Shown piece after piece: positions 8,711-20,000 of a stretch of 32,395 nt of DNA; the stretch's first letter is position 1, and each line of letters starts with the position of its first letter. The position numbers and the translations under genes were made by a program. The stretch is from an uncultured Bacteroidales bacterium (GTDB taxonomy: Bacteria > Bacteroidota > Bacteroidia > Bacteroidales > UBA932): positions 1-32,395 of the forward strand of contig ONOI01000023.1 in assembly GCA_900319375.1 (NCBI GenBank), in the 5' to 3' direction. Below the pieces are notes generated by a model, which was not told where the DNA came from, did no database searches, and saw only the letters and a program-made list of their open reading frames with translations.

Positions 8711-11491
8711 ATGACTACGATGAGAAAATATATACTGACTACATTAGCGATAGCATCCCTTGCCTGTCCGGGTCTCCGGGCTCAGGAATCGAAGCCGGAT
8801 TCAATCGCTCTTGGATACAACATTTTCCAGAGTAAGGAGGCCAGCTCCGCTGCGGTCGGGGTGATACGCGGCTCTCAGATCGAAAGCTCTTCCCAGCACC
8901 AGATCCTCAGTGCGCTGTATGGAGAGCTTGCCGGTCTTGGAGTCTATCAGGCCGGTTCGACGGCTAATCCGGACGACTGCTATCCTACCGTCAATGTCCG
9001 TGGAAACGGATCCTACAGCGGCAACCATGTCCTCGTCCTGGTAGACGGCGTGGAGCGCAAAGCATCGTTCGTAGATGTGCGCGAGGTCGAGAGTGTCACT
9101 GTCCTTAAAGACGCGGCATCCCTTGCCCTCTACGGAATCAGGGGCGCAGACGGCGCCATCCTCATTACGACAAGACGCGGAGGGACAGACGCCATCAAGA
9201 TCAAAACGGGTTATACCTTCGGAGTTCAGGCCCCCTTCAGAGTCCCTCAGATGGCCTCACCCCTCGAGTATGCGTCTGCAGTCAACGAGGCCAGGGTCAA
9301 TGACGGTCTCTCCCCTCTTTATTCCCAGACCAATCTCGATCAGATATCGGCAGGAAACTCCTTCATCCCTACCGTAGACTGGCAGAATCTGGTACTAAAG
9401 AACCTGGGCTTCGACAACGATGCCTTCATTTCCGTAGACGGACGTTCGGACAACACCCGTTTCTATGTTTATGCCGACTACAGGAGTAACCGCGGTTTCT
9501 TCAAGAATACGGGTATTATAGACGGCCTCAGTTCCCAGAGCACATACGACGCCCTCAAGTTCCGCTCGAACCTTGATATAGCGGTAACCCGTTCGACCAA
9601 TGTTGCGGTCAATCTGTCGGCCCGAATCCAGCAAAAGGGAGAGCCCGCCCTGGGCAGCAGCCTTGAAAAGCTTTACGCAGCTCCCTCGGTAGGATTCCCG
9701 GTAATGTACCACAACATCTGGGCTCAGTCTGCAAAATACGCCAACCCGGTCCACGATATTCTGGGTACAGGAGAAGCGAAAATCTTCTCCAGGATGCTCT
9801 CTGCAGACCTCGTTATTACTCAGGACCTTTCTGCGATAACGGAAGGCCTGAGCGCTGAGGCTGCCATCTCATATGACAACTCCGCCGACATCAAGGATAC
9901 CAGAAGTTTCGGAAGTTCATACTATGTCTTTACCCCCGTGTTCGAGGGCGGAGAGCTGGCCGATTACTCGGCCGCCAGGTACGGCAACGATACCGGAATG
10001 AGCTTCTCAAGCTATCTGTCATATCAGTTCATGCATGTCAATGCCAGGGCTAAGATAGCCTACGACCGCAGCTTCGGGGCCAATCACATCGCTTCCGCCC
10101 TCGTATTCAACCGCGAAAAGCGCAAGAATACCGGAGCAAATACCTCTTATGTCCACCACGACCTGGTTTACAACGCCGCATACGACTATGCCGGTAAGTA
10201 TCTTGCCAGCGTTACAGCCTCTTATTCCGGAAGCAGCTATATGCCCCGCGGCGACAAATACCGCTTCTACCCGGCTGCTTCGCTTGGATGGGTGGCCTCT
10301 AAAGAAGATTTCCTGAAGGATGTAGACGCTGTAAACTACCTCAAAGTTCGCGGCTCGTATGGTCTGGTCGGAATGGATGCGAACCTGGACTGCGATATGG
10401 ATATCCAGTTCAACGGCTCGGGCCTTTCTTATATCTTCATCTCTCCTACCGTGATCAACGGTATGAAGGAAGGCGCGCTGCCCTCTACTGGAATTCAGCC
10501 CGAGCTCGATGCCAAGGCCGACCTTGGACTTGAATTTACGCTATTTGGCGGCCTGAGCGGCGAGATCGATCTCTTCAGTAACACCAGAACCAATCTCCGC
10601 ACTATCTCAGGCAATGTCTACTCAGGCGTACTCGGCATAGGCGTAGGAGACGCGTTCGACGGCAAGGTAGTCAACGATGGAGTCGAAGTAAGTCTGGGAT
10701 GGGACGGCAAGATAGGCGAAGTCAGCTATTTCCTTAAGGGAAACGCAAGCCTTGTAAAGAACAGGATAGAGAAGATAGCAGAAGAGTATGTCCCCTATGA
10801 CTATATGTACATAACCGGACATCCTATCGGCACCTTCTATGGTCTTGTCTCAGAGGGCTTCTATCAGGAGTCTGATTTCGACAATGAAGGAAACCTTCTT
10901 CCCGGAGTCGTTCGCAGCACCTTCGCTTCCGTACGTCCCGGAGACATCAAGTATAAGGACCTCAACACAGACGGCAAGATAGACAACTACGACTATAAGT
11001 ATCAGCTCGGATCCAACCTCCCTGAGCTCTACTACGGCTTCCAGCTCGGCGCCTCATTTAAAGGCGTAAGCTTCAAAGCCGTCTTCCAGGGCGTTTCGGG
11101 TTGTACGATACCTACTGTTCTTACGAGCATCTATCAGCCTCTCTACGGCGGCGACAAGAATATCTCCAAACACTATCTGGAGAATCACTGGAGCGCTGCC
11201 AACACCGAGGCCCGCTACCCCCGCCTGACTACCCTTGAGAATGCAAATAATTTCTTGCCCAGCGACCTCTGGACAGAGGACGGCTCCTTCCTCAAGCTTC
11301 GCGAGGTGGAGCTTCGCTACACCCTCCCGAGCTCTCTTACAGACAAGCTGAAGCTGGGAGAGGCTCAGGTATACCTCAGAGGCAACAACCTCTTCTCCAT
11401 CGACAGTATCGGTATCATGGATCCCGAAGCCGTAGATTTCATTTATCCAACAGCCCGTACGGTCTGTGCCGGTCTTACTGTCAACTTTTAA
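8711..11491 (+). CDS. SusC-like TonB-dependent transporter lacking the N-terminal CarboxypepD-like domain (SusC2)
   Basis: 926 aa. After a signal peptide (cleavage near GLRAQES) the protein goes almost directly to the plug domain (LVDGVERKASF; VTVLKDAASLALYGIRGADG). The roughly 80-residue carboxypeptidase-regulatory-like domain of SusC1 is missing, which explains most of the shorter length. A short segment, LGYNIFQSKEAS, sits where a TonB box and the VGYG-type motif usually lie. The barrel includes a DLNTDGKIDNYDYK loop and ends in LTVNF. It begins 13 nt after susD1. Met4 at 8720 (MRKYILTTLAIAS) gives a cleaner signal peptide and could be the true start. It probably pairs with SusD2. Confidence 0.93.
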   Translation: MTTMRKYILTTLAIASLACPGLRAQESKPDSIALGYNIFQSKEASSAAVGVIRGSQIESSSQHQILSALYGELAGLGVYQAGSTANPDDCYPTVNVRGNGSYSGNHVLVLVDGVERKASFVDVREVESVTVLKDAASLALYGIRGADGAILITTRRGGTDAIKIKTGYTFGVQAPFRVPQMASPLEYASAVNEARVNDGLSPLYSQTNLDQISAGNSFIPTVDWQNLVLKNLGFDNDAFISVDGRSDNTRFYVYADYRSNRGFFKNTGIIDGLSSQSTYDALKFRSNLDIAVTRSTNVAVNLSARIQQKGEPALGSSLEKLYAAPSVGFPVMYHNIWAQSAKYANPVHDILGTGEAKIFSRMLSADLVITQDLSAITEGLSAEAAISYDNSADIKDTRSFGSSYYVFTPVFEGGELADYSAARYGNDTGMSFSSYLSYQFMHVNARAKIAYDRSFGANHIASALVFNREKRKNTGANTSYVHHDLVYNAAYDYAGKYLASVTASYSGSSYMPRGDKYRFYPAASLGWVASKEDFLKDVDAVNYLKVRGSYGLVGMDANLDCDMDIQFNGSGLSYIFISPTVINGMKEGALPSTGIQPELDAKADLGLEFTLFGGLSGEIDLFSNTRTNLRTISGNVYSGVLGIGVGDAFDGKVVNDGVEVSLGWDGKIGEVSYFLKGNASLVKNRIEKIAEEYVPYDYMYITGHPIGTFYGLVSEGFYQESDFDNEGNLLPGVVRSTFASVRPGDIKYKDLNTDGKIDNYDYKYQLGSNLPELYYGFQLGASFKGVSFKAVFQGVSGCTIPTVLTSIYQPLYGGDKNISKHYLENHWSAANTEARYPRLTTLENANNFLPSDLWTEDGSFLKLREVELRYTLPSSLTDKLKLGEAQVYLRGNNLFSIDSIGIMDPEAVDFIYPTARTVCAGLTVNF

Positions 11492-11503
11492 TTCGGATGC
11501 GCT

Positions 11504-13156
11504 ATGAAACGTTACAATAAGTTATTTGTAATCATTGCCCTTGCCGCTCTTGGCCTTTCAGGTTGCCGCGATCTGGATCTCAACGAATCGCAGTACCACA
11601 CCAAGACCTTCCAGTTCGGCAATTTCTCCGAAGTCAAGGACATGATGACCAATGTCTACGGTTATCTTCAGTCCGGTTTCCTCTCCTTCCAGGAGTGTGC
11701 AACCGACGACGCTGTATATGCCAATTCCCCGGATATAGTACTACCCTACTATGATGGAAGCTGGTCCGAGAACAATTTGATTGATGACCAGTGGGGCTAC
11801 TATTATGAGGCTATCCGCGCCGCAAATTATCTTATAGAAAACTGTCCGGAGGATTTCGCCGACGCGAAATGGGACGAGCGCTATAAGGATTATCTGGCCC
11901 AGCTCCAGAATTACCCTTGGGAAGCAAGGGCTCTGAGGGCTTTCTTCCATATGGAACTGCTCAAGCGCTACAACAACATAGTAAAGGCAGACAGAACTTT
12001 CACCAAGGAGGAAGTAAACGATCTGGTTCCCAGTACAAACGGCGAGATAGTGAATTGGATTGTGAGCGAACTTGATGCCTGTATCGAACATCTACCCAGT
12101 ACTTATTCGGATTCCTACTACGCGGAAATAGGCCGCGTCACGAAGGGCTTTGCGATGGCAGCCAAGGCCAGGGTACTCCTGTATGCCGCGAGCCCCCTGT
12201 CGAACCCTTCAAATGACAAGGAAAAGTATTATAAGGCTGCCGCCGCAGCTTCCCAGTTTATCAACTCTACCTCGGAGAAGGCAGTCTATGGCCTTGCAAA
12301 ACAGAGCTTCAATTCGGAAGCAAAGGACCTGATATTCGGAATAAGGGAAGTGTCTGACAACAACTACGAGAAGAACAACTTCCCCGCCGGCTACGAAGGA
12401 GGCCTGTCGGGCATCTGCCCAACCCTGAACCTTGCAGAGGCTTTTGACCTCGCAGACGGTACTCCTTTCGACGAAAGCCTCCATATGGCAAATCTCCTGA
12501 ACCCCTCGTCAAGGGATCCCCGCTACGCGAAGGCGATTATCTCTAATGGCGACCTGTTCAAGGGCCAGACTGTCGAGACCTTTGAAGGCGGACGCAACGG
12601 CTCTCCGGTCGAGAATGCAAGCCCTACCTCATTCTATCTTCGCAAGTTTGTTCAGGAAGCGACCAGCCTTACTGCAGGAAACATTACGAGCTATCCCCAT
12701 ATCTACCCTATCTTCAGGGTCCAGGAGGTCTATCTCAACTACGCGGAGGCACTTTTCGAAGCCACCGGAAATCCCGAGTATACCGGGACTATGGGCGGAG
12801 TCAGCTATACCCTCAGTCCCCGCGCGGCGCTCAACAAGATAAGGACGGTATACTCAATGCCTGACATCCCTGCAGGTCTTTCGGAGGCTCAGTTCCGCGC
12901 AAGACTCAGAAACGAGCGCAGGGTCGAGCTCTGCTTCGAAGGCCACAGGATGTGGGATCTGAGGCGTTGGAAGACCGGCAATCTTACAGTGGATATCTAC
13001 GGACTCAACATAGTTAAGGACGGAGATGATTCTTTCTCCTGTACAAAGAAGAAGGTTCAGACCAGGTACTGGGACGACAAGATGCTCTGGTATCCTATCT
13101 CTGCAGTCGAACTCCACAAAAATCCTAATCTGAATCAGAATACAGGCTGGAATTAA
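11504..13156 (+). CDS. SusD-like surface glycan-binding lipoprotein (SusD2)
   Basis: 550 aa, typical SusD length, lipobox GLSGC (Cys21). Family signatures include PWEARALRAFFHMELLKRYNNI, a KGFAMAAKARVLLYAASPL segment, FRVQEVYLNYAEALFEATG, ALNKIRTVYSMPD and LRNERRVELCFEGHRMWDLRRWK, with a closing NPNLNQNTGWN. It would cap SusC2. Its stop (TAA 13154-13156) overlaps the ATG of the sensor gene by one base, so translation of the two is probably coupled. Sequence differs clearly from SusD1, so the two pairs are unlikely to be a recent duplication and may bind different parts of a substrate or different chain lengths. Confidence 0.95.
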   Translation: MKRYNKLFVIIALAALGLSGCRDLDLNESQYHTKTFQFGNFSEVKDMMTNVYGYLQSGFLSFQECATDDAVYANSPDIVLPYYDGSWSENNLIDDQWGYYYEAIRAANYLIENCPEDFADAKWDERYKDYLAQLQNYPWEARALRAFFHMELLKRYNNIVKADRTFTKEEVNDLVPSTNGEIVNWIVSELDACIEHLPSTYSDSYYAEIGRVTKGFAMAAKARVLLYAASPLSNPSNDKEKYYKAAAAASQFINSTSEKAVYGLAKQSFNSEAKDLIFGIREVSDNNYEKNNFPAGYEGGLSGICPTLNLAEAFDLADGTPFDESLHMANLLNPSSRDPRYAKAIISNGDLFKGQTVETFEGGRNGSPVENASPTSFYLRKFVQEATSLTAGNITSYPHIYPIFRVQEVYLNYAEALFEATGNPEYTGTMGGVSYTLSPRAALNKIRTVYSMPDIPAGLSEAQFRARLRNERRVELCFEGHRMWDLRRWKTGNLTVDIYGLNIVKDGDDSFSCTKKKVQTRYWDDKMLWYPISAVELHKNPNLNQNTGWN

Positions 13157-16100
13157 TGTCTATGAGGAAGGTACTCTCGCTCGCACTAGCGTTCCTTGCC
13201 GTCTGTCTTCAGGCGGCTGCGGGCGATATTGCGTTCAGACCGCTGCCTTCTCAATCCCTTCCTTCGGAGAATGTCCTTTATCTCTATCAAGACAGTGAAG
13301 GTTATCTCTGGGCTGTGACCTATCAGGGTATAGTCCGCTACGACGGCTACGACACAAGACTCTATTTCACCAGAAGCGCTGCAGACGATTATTTCGACAA
13401 TTACCTCCATTCCGTTATAGACTACGACGAGAAGAGCCTTCTAGTTGCTACTGCCAGGGGGCTGTTCTTGATGGACAAGCATTCAGGCAGCGTAGAAAGG
13501 GTAGAGGACGAAGCGCTGAGCAATGTCAATATATCCAGAATGACCAGAGACTCCAACGGGAAGATCTGGATCAGTTCCGACAAGGGAGTGTTCTGCCGCG
13601 GTAAGGACGAAAGCCGCTTTACCTGGGTCGGCCTCTCGGATGCGATTTCCGTTTGTTCAGACTGGCAGGGGGATATCTGGATTACGACCTGGATGAGCGG
13701 CCTGCATCGCTACAGTACCTCGGAAGGCAAGCTTTACTCTTACAACCAGGGCGCCTTGGGCTCAGCCTTTACTCTCTTCCTGGATTCCAAGGGCCGTTTA
13801 TGGGTAGGTACCTGGGGTAACGGCCTTCTGAAAACTGACCCGGCCTCCGCTACCGACGACACTCTCCCCTATCAGCGTTTCTCCCACGATGACAGGCAGC
13901 CCGATACTATCCTCGACAATATAATCTACGATATAAGCGAAGACGAGGAAGGCAACATCTGGATCGGAAGCCGCAGCGGACTGAGTATAATGAGAGAGGG
14001 AAAATTCGTCAATTACTACCCTGACGGTACAGACGAGGGACTCCCCTACAATGAGGTCAACTCCATAGTTAAAACTGCAGATGGCACGATGATGCTTGGC
14101 CTTCTGGGAGGAGGCATCTGCATAGCCGAATCAGACCAGTCTTCATACTCAACTATCAAGCTGGAATCGATCCGGGCTAAATACAAGACCAATTCGGTAA
14201 AGAACATCTGCTACACGGGTGACGGCATTTACTGGCTGGGAATCTCCGGCCATGGCCTTAGCCTGTACGACGCCAATACCGGCCGTGAGAGCAATTATTC
14301 GGATCTTCCTGCATTTCGCGGCTTCCCTTCCACCGGTATAGTTGAAACATCGCTGGAGCTGGAAGACAGCGGGCAAATCCTGTTCGGCAGTTATGAATCA
14401 GGATTGTGGGTATACGACTACAAAGACAAGACAGGACGCGTATTCAGCTCGGCCAATTCCGGGCTCGGAGACAACCGCATAAGGGCCCTTGCAAGGGATT
14501 CGAGGGGCGATGTGATAATAGGTACCAGCAGGGGCGTTTACCGTATGTCCAGGGGCGGCGATATCCGCTCCATCGACCCGGAACTCAAGATTATCGACCT
14601 TGCGGTAGATTCGTTGGACTGCATCTGGGCTGCGACTGATTTCAGTGGAATAGTCAAGTTCTCTCCCGAGGGCAAGACCGGTTATCTTAGCGGAAACGAG
14701 CGCGAGCGCAGAAGCTTCAACTCGGTCCTCGTCGATTCTTCATCCAATATATGGGTGGCATCACCCAGAGAGGGCTTGTACCTCTACGACAGGAATTCGG
14801 ATTCATTCAAAGCACTCGAAGAACTCGCCTTCCTCGGGCGCAGAAACATAAACAACCTCGCCCAGAGCCCCGACGGACGCATCTGGATTACTGCAGACAA
14901 CCAGCTTGCCTCTTTCCTCTACAGCGACGGCTCGTTCGAGAGCGTGTGGTTCGAAAGCCTCGACGGAGTCTCGTTCAACATGAATACCTCCGCCTACCTG
15001 CCGGATTCCGGCCGGATGGCCTTTGGAAGTACGCGCGGCATAGTCTGTTTCCCTTGTATGCAGAGCCCCTCTCCTAAGGGCTACGAGAGCAGAGCCTCCA
15101 TTACGGATATAGAGCAGAATCAGAGGGATGTTACGGTAAGCTTCTCCCTGATGGATTTCAGCCCCCACAAAAACGGTATTTATCGTTACAGGCTGTCCCG
15201 TAAAAACGACAGACGCCGCTCCGAGGGCTGGACTATTATAAGCGCAGAGAGCAATAAAGCATCGTTCCGCAATCTCAAGCCCGGCCGTTACATCTTCGAA
15301 GTATCGGGTTCAAGGTTCGGAGACAAGACGCCCGGGGCAGTAAGCAGTCTGGAGATATATATCCCCCAGAACCCATGGCTTTCGTGGTGGGCTTTCCTGA
15401 TTTACGCAATTCTCCTTTTCGCTGCCGTCTTCTTCCCTGTCCGTATCACAAGAGAAAGGATTGAGATGAAAAGGCGCATTGCATACGAACAGTTCAGGGC
15501 CCAGAAAACAGAAGAAATCAATCAGGCGAAGCTCAGTTTCTTCACCAACGTTTCCCATGAATTCCTTACCCCTCTGAGCATTATTCTCGCTTCTATCGAA
15601 AGTCTTGATCCCAAGACCCAGAAAGACAAGAATGTAACTGCGATAATGAGTTCGAACGCCATCCGCCTTACTCGCCTTGTCCAGCAGGTACTGGATTTCA
15701 GAAAGGTAGAGAGCGACAATATGAGACTCAAGGTATCCGAAGGCGATGCGGCGGAATTCATAGGACACTGTGTGGAGGCTTTCAAGCCCCTGGTCCGCAA
15801 ACGCAATCTTACTATTACCTATACTTGCGATCCTACATCGATAAAGGGTTGGTTCGATCCGGACAAACTGGATAAGATTATCTACAACCTTATCTCCAAC
15901 GCAGTCAAGTATACGCCTGAAAACGGTACTATTTCAGTTGAAGCCAGACTCGCCTCAGACTCTCTTATCGTCAATTGTACAAACGGCGGCAAGGTGATGA
16001 GCAAGAGTACTATCTCAAAGCTCTTCCAGCGCTTCTATGAAGGCGATTACCGCAAGTTCAACACTATCGGCAACGGTATCGGTCTTTCTCTTGTCAAAGA

Positions 16101-17052
16101 CCTTGTCACTATCCATAAGGGTACCATCAAGGTAGAAAGCGCAGAGAGTATAGGTAACAGGTTCAGTTTTACTATCCCTATTTCTCAGTCCAGCTACAGC
16201 GAGACCGAAACCGATCAGGAAAATCCCAAGAACTCTTCCCTGCCTCTGGCTCTTACGATAGGTGAAGACGTAATAAAGGAGAATTACACGGTTCTTTGTG
16301 TGGATGACAGTCAGGACCTGTGTGACCTTTTCAACGTAATCCTCTCCAAGCGCTTCAATGTTATAACCTGCGGCAGCGCCGAGGAGGCGATAGAAATCCT
16401 CTCCGGGAATCCCGTTGATGTTGTAGTGACTGACGTCATGATGCCGGGAATGAACGGAATGGACCTTTGTTCCTACATAAAGGAACATATCGAGTACAGC
16501 CACATCCCTGTGATCCTTCTTACGGCCAAAAAAGACGATGATTCCAGCATCGAGGGCTATCGTCATGGGGCAGACGGCTATCTTACCAAGCCCTGCAATT
16601 TCGCAGTGCTCTCGGCTATGATAAGCAACCTGATGAGAAAGCGCGAGAAGCAGATTGCAGACCTGCGCACCCAACTCGTTTTCGAGGTAAAAGACGGCGA
16701 GTATACCTCTATAGACAAACAGTTCCTCGAAAAGGCCGTAGGAGTAGTTGGCGACCACATCTCCGACGAGTCGTTCAGCCAGTCCGATTTCGCGGCAGAG
16801 ATGGCTGTATCGAAGACAGTACTCACAGAGAAGATGAAGAGCCTTACCGGCTTTACCCCGGTAGCGTTCATAATAAATACGAGGCTTGCAGTAGCCTACA
16901 AAACCATTCTGAAAGAAACGGGCAAGATCAGGGTCTCGGATCTGGCATATTCTGTAGGATTCGCAGACGCCAAATATTTCAGCAAGTCTTTCAAGGCTAA
17001 ATTTGGGAAATCTCCCAAGGAACTTATAGACGAAGTAAAGGAGAGAAGATGA
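13156..17052 (+). CDS. Hybrid two-component system sensor kinase/AraC regulator (HTCS)
   Basis: 1298 aa. After a signal peptide (1-22) come repeated propeller blades with the Reg_prop pattern D.xGxxWxGT..G (e.g. LYQDSEGYLWAVT, LFLDSKGRLWVGTWG, DEEGNIWIGS), then a Y_Y_Y-type domain (about 655-735). One membrane helix (about 742-762, WLSWWAFLIYAILLF) leads to a HisKA box FFTNVSHEFLTPL (His801). The HATPase_c domain has NLISNAVKYTP (from 911) and GNGIGLSLV (from 972). A receiver domain has VVVTDVMMPGMNG (Asp1093), and the protein ends in an AraC-type HTH (about 1195-1298). It senses a glycan fragment in the periplasm and activates PUL transcription. All catalytic residues are intact. It overlaps susD2 by 1 nt and the GH3-GH127 gene by 4 nt, so it lies inside the operon. 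Met3 is an alternative start. Confidence 0.96.
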   Translation: MSMRKVLSLALAFLAVCLQAAAGDIAFRPLPSQSLPSENVLYLYQDSEGYLWAVTYQGIVRYDGYDTRLYFTRSAADDYFDNYLHSVIDYDEKSLLVATARGLFLMDKHSGSVERVEDEALSNVNISRMTRDSNGKIWISSDKGVFCRGKDESRFTWVGLSDAISVCSDWQGDIWITTWMSGLHRYSTSEGKLYSYNQGALGSAFTLFLDSKGRLWVGTWGNGLLKTDPASATDDTLPYQRFSHDDRQPDTILDNIIYDISEDEEGNIWIGSRSGLSIMREGKFVNYYPDGTDEGLPYNEVNSIVKTADGTMMLGLLGGGICIAESDQSSYSTIKLESIRAKYKTNSVKNICYTGDGIYWLGISGHGLSLYDANTGRESNYSDLPAFRGFPSTGIVETSLELEDSGQILFGSYESGLWVYDYKDKTGRVFSSANSGLGDNRIRALARDSRGDVIIGTSRGVYRMSRGGDIRSIDPELKIIDLAVDSLDCIWAATDFSGIVKFSPEGKTGYLSGNERERRSFNSVLVDSSSNIWVASPREGLYLYDRNSDSFKALEELAFLGRRNINNLAQSPDGRIWITADNQLASFLYSDGSFESVWFESLDGVSFNMNTSAYLPDSGRMAFGSTRGIVCFPCMQSPSPKGYESRASITDIEQNQRDVTVSFSLMDFSPHKNGIYRYRLSRKNDRRRSEGWTIISAESNKASFRNLKPGRYIFEVSGSRFGDKTPGAVSSLEIYIPQNPWLSWWAFLIYAILLFAAVFFPVRITRERIEMKRRIAYEQFRAQKTEEINQAKLSFFTNVSHEFLTPLSIILASIESLDPKTQKDKNVTAIMSSNAIRLTRLVQQVLDFRKVESDNMRLKVSEGDAAEFIGHCVEAFKPLVRKRNLTITYTCDPTSIKGWFDPDKLDKIIYNLISNAVKYTPENGTISVEARLASDSLIVNCTNGGKVMSKSTISKLFQRFYEGDYRKFNTIGNGIGLSLVKDLVTIHKGTIKVESAESIGNRFSFTIPISQSSYSETETDQENPKNSSLPLALTIGEDVIKENYTVLCVDDSQDLCDLFNVILSKRFNVITCGSAEEAIEILSGNPVDVVVTDVMMPGMNGMDLCSYIKEHIEYSHIPVILLTAKKDDDSSIEGYRHGADGYLTKPCNFAVLSAMISNLMRKREKQIADLRTQLVFEVKDGEYTSIDKQFLEKAVGVVGDHISDESFSQSDFAAEMAVSKTVLTEKMKSLTGFTPVAFIINTRLAVAYKTILKETGKIRVSDLAYSVGFADAKYFSKSFKAKFGKSPKELIDEVKERR

Positions 17053-20000
17053 AAAAGAGTTTGATCGGTCTTTTTGCTCTGGCTTTTTTATCCGCACTCA
17101 ATTCCTGCAACCCAGGCGTGCGCTATACCGAAACCGATTACGGCCAGTTCAGAGTGATATCTCAGAAGGGAGGGCGTACGCTCGGATACTCCCCCGCCTC
17201 CGGAATATCGATACTTAACTCAGACGGATACGGTTTCAAAGATCTGGACAGGGACGGAGAACTCGATCCCTACGAAGACTGGCGTCTCAGTTCCCGAAAA
17301 AGAGCCGAGGACCTTGCATCCAAACTCTCCATCGAAGAGATAGCCGGCCTGATGCTCTACAGCAGCCACCAGGCCATCCCTACGGACGATTACGGTTTCT
17401 GGTCGTCTACCTACAACGGGACTATCCTCAGGCTCAGCGGCCTGCCTAAATCGGCCCTCAGCGACAAGCAGAAGGCCTTCCTTGCCGACGACAACCTTCG
17501 CGCGGTCCTTATCGTCCGCTCGGAAACCCCGCGCATGTTCGCCGAGTGGAACAACAATGCCCAGGAATTCTGCGAGGGCCGGGGCCACGGCATCCCGGTC
17601 AACATCAGTTCGGACCCGCGCCATGAAGTCGGGACGGTGGCCGAATTCAACGCCGGATCGAGCGGCACTATCTCCAAGTGGCCGGCTCCGCTGGGACTGG
17701 CTGCCACCTTCGATCCCGACCTGGTCCGGGGTTTCGGCCGGATTGCAGCGGTAGAATACCGGGCTCTCGGTATAGCGACCGCCCTTTCGCCGCAGGCGGA
17801 TCTTGCAACCGATCCGAGGTGGGCCCGTGATTATGGGACTTTTGGCGAGGATCCGTATCTCGCGGCCGACCTGACCAAGGCCTATATCGACGGTTTCCAG
17901 GAATCCGAGGGCTGCGAGCAGATCGAAGACGGCTGGGGCTTCGGGAGCGTCAACACGATGGTCAAGCATTGGCCCGGCGGAGGTGCGGGAGAAGGCGGAC
18001 GCGACGCCCACTACAGCTTCGGTAAGTACTCTGTCTATCCCAATGACAACGTAGGCCAGCAGATTATCCCCTTCGTCGAGGGAGCGTTTAAGCTGGACGG
18101 TAAGACGGGCTCTGCTTCGGCGGTGATGCCTTATTACACTGTCTCCTATGGGCTGGATCCTTCGGGAAACAACGTAGGCAATAGCTTCAGCGAGTACATT
18201 ATCAACGAAAAGTTGAGAGACCAATACGGTTTCGACGGCGTTGTTTGTACCGACTGGGGCATAACCCACGATTATTACAAGGTCGAGGAGGCATACGGAA
18301 AGCCCTGGGGTGTAGAGACGCTTTCTGAGGATGAGAGACATTACCGTGTCATCAAGGCAGGCGTAGACCAATTCGGCGGCAACAACGACAAGGGCCCCGT
18401 ACTAGCCGCCTACAGGAAGTGGTGCGATGAGTTTGGGGAGAAGAGCGCCCGCGGGCGCTTCGAACGCTCGGCGGTCCGACTTCTGATGAACATGTTCCGA
18501 ACCGGACTTTTCGACAATCCTTATATCGATCCAGATTATACCGAGCGTACCGTTGGAAAGGCGGAGTTTATGGAAAAGGGCTTTGAGGCCCAGCTCAAGT
18601 CCGTTGTGATGGTCAAGAACCGTTCGAATGTTCTCCCGGTCGCTGCGGGTAAGAAGGTATGGTTCCCCAGGCGTTTCGACAGCGAGAAACAGACTTTTCT
18701 TAACGGCTCAACCGGTTCTGAAAGCTGGGTCTACCCTATCGACACGGCTATCGTAGGCAGGTATTTCACTCTTGCCCAGACTCCTGAGGAGGCGGATTTC
18801 GCCCTTGTAATGGTTCGGAGTCCTCAGAGTGGCTACGGCTACGATCTGGCAGACCGCATGAAGGGCGGAAACGGTTATCTTCCCATCAGCCTTCAGTACA
18901 ATGATTATACAGCTGATTCGGCCCGAGAGAAGAGCATTGCGGGAGGCGACCCGCTGGAGAAGTTTGACAACAGAAGCTACAAGGGAAAGACCGTCAGGAC
19001 TTCCAACAGGACGGATCTAGACCTGGTGAAGGCAACCCGCAAGGCTATGGGAGATAAGCCCGTAGTTCTCGCAGTAGCGGCAGACAATCCCTTCGTCCCC
19101 GCCGAGATTGAGCCTTACGCAGACGCAATCCTGATCGGCTTCGGCATTCAGTATCAGGCCATGCTTGACATTGCTTCCGGTAAGGCGGAGCCCCAGGGCC
19201 TGCTGCCGGTCCAGATGCCGGCGGATATGAATACCGTCGAACTCCAGGCTGAGGATACGCCCGGCGATATGCGCTGCTACATCGACTCTGAAGGCAACGC
19301 CTATGACTTCGCCTTCGGCCTCGATTGGAAGGGCGTTATAAGGGACGCGCGAGTAAAAAAGTATGGGAGACCGGCTCCCTGCGTTCAGGCCCCTTATTCG
19401 GCCTTCTATGACGGCGGAATCGGACACATCAAGACCGACGGCTGGCTGCTCGAGTTCCTCAAGAGGCAGCTTTCCGGTATGACCGGCCACCCTGAAGCCC
19501 TTTCCTACCCTTATGATTCCTGCCTCTGGGACGGCGAGAACATCACGCGCAATACCGAATCGTACGGAAGCGACTGGTGGCGCTACGAACAGACGGCCTA
19601 CTATACCGATGGAATGCTGCGTCTGGCCTATATCCTGGGCGATAAAGACCTAATCCGTAAAGGCGAGGCCGGGATTCATTATACCGTAGACCACGCGGAC
19701 TCTACGGGCCGTTTTGCCCACACTACCTTCGGTTTCGCAGAAATGTGGCCGATGGCGGTCTTCTTCAGGGCAATGAAGGCTTATTACGATTACAACCGCG
19801 ACGAGGCGCTTCCCTCCAAACTGGAGAAGCACTACCTCACTCTCAACACCGAGCGCATGAAGTTATGGCGCAATGTAGTATCTATCGAGGGCATGCTGTG
19901 GACTTATTCCCACACCCACAATCCGGCGTTGCTTAACCTAAGCGAAGAAGTATGGAACGCCGGTCTCTTTACCGATCTTACACCGGAAGCCTGCGCTATG

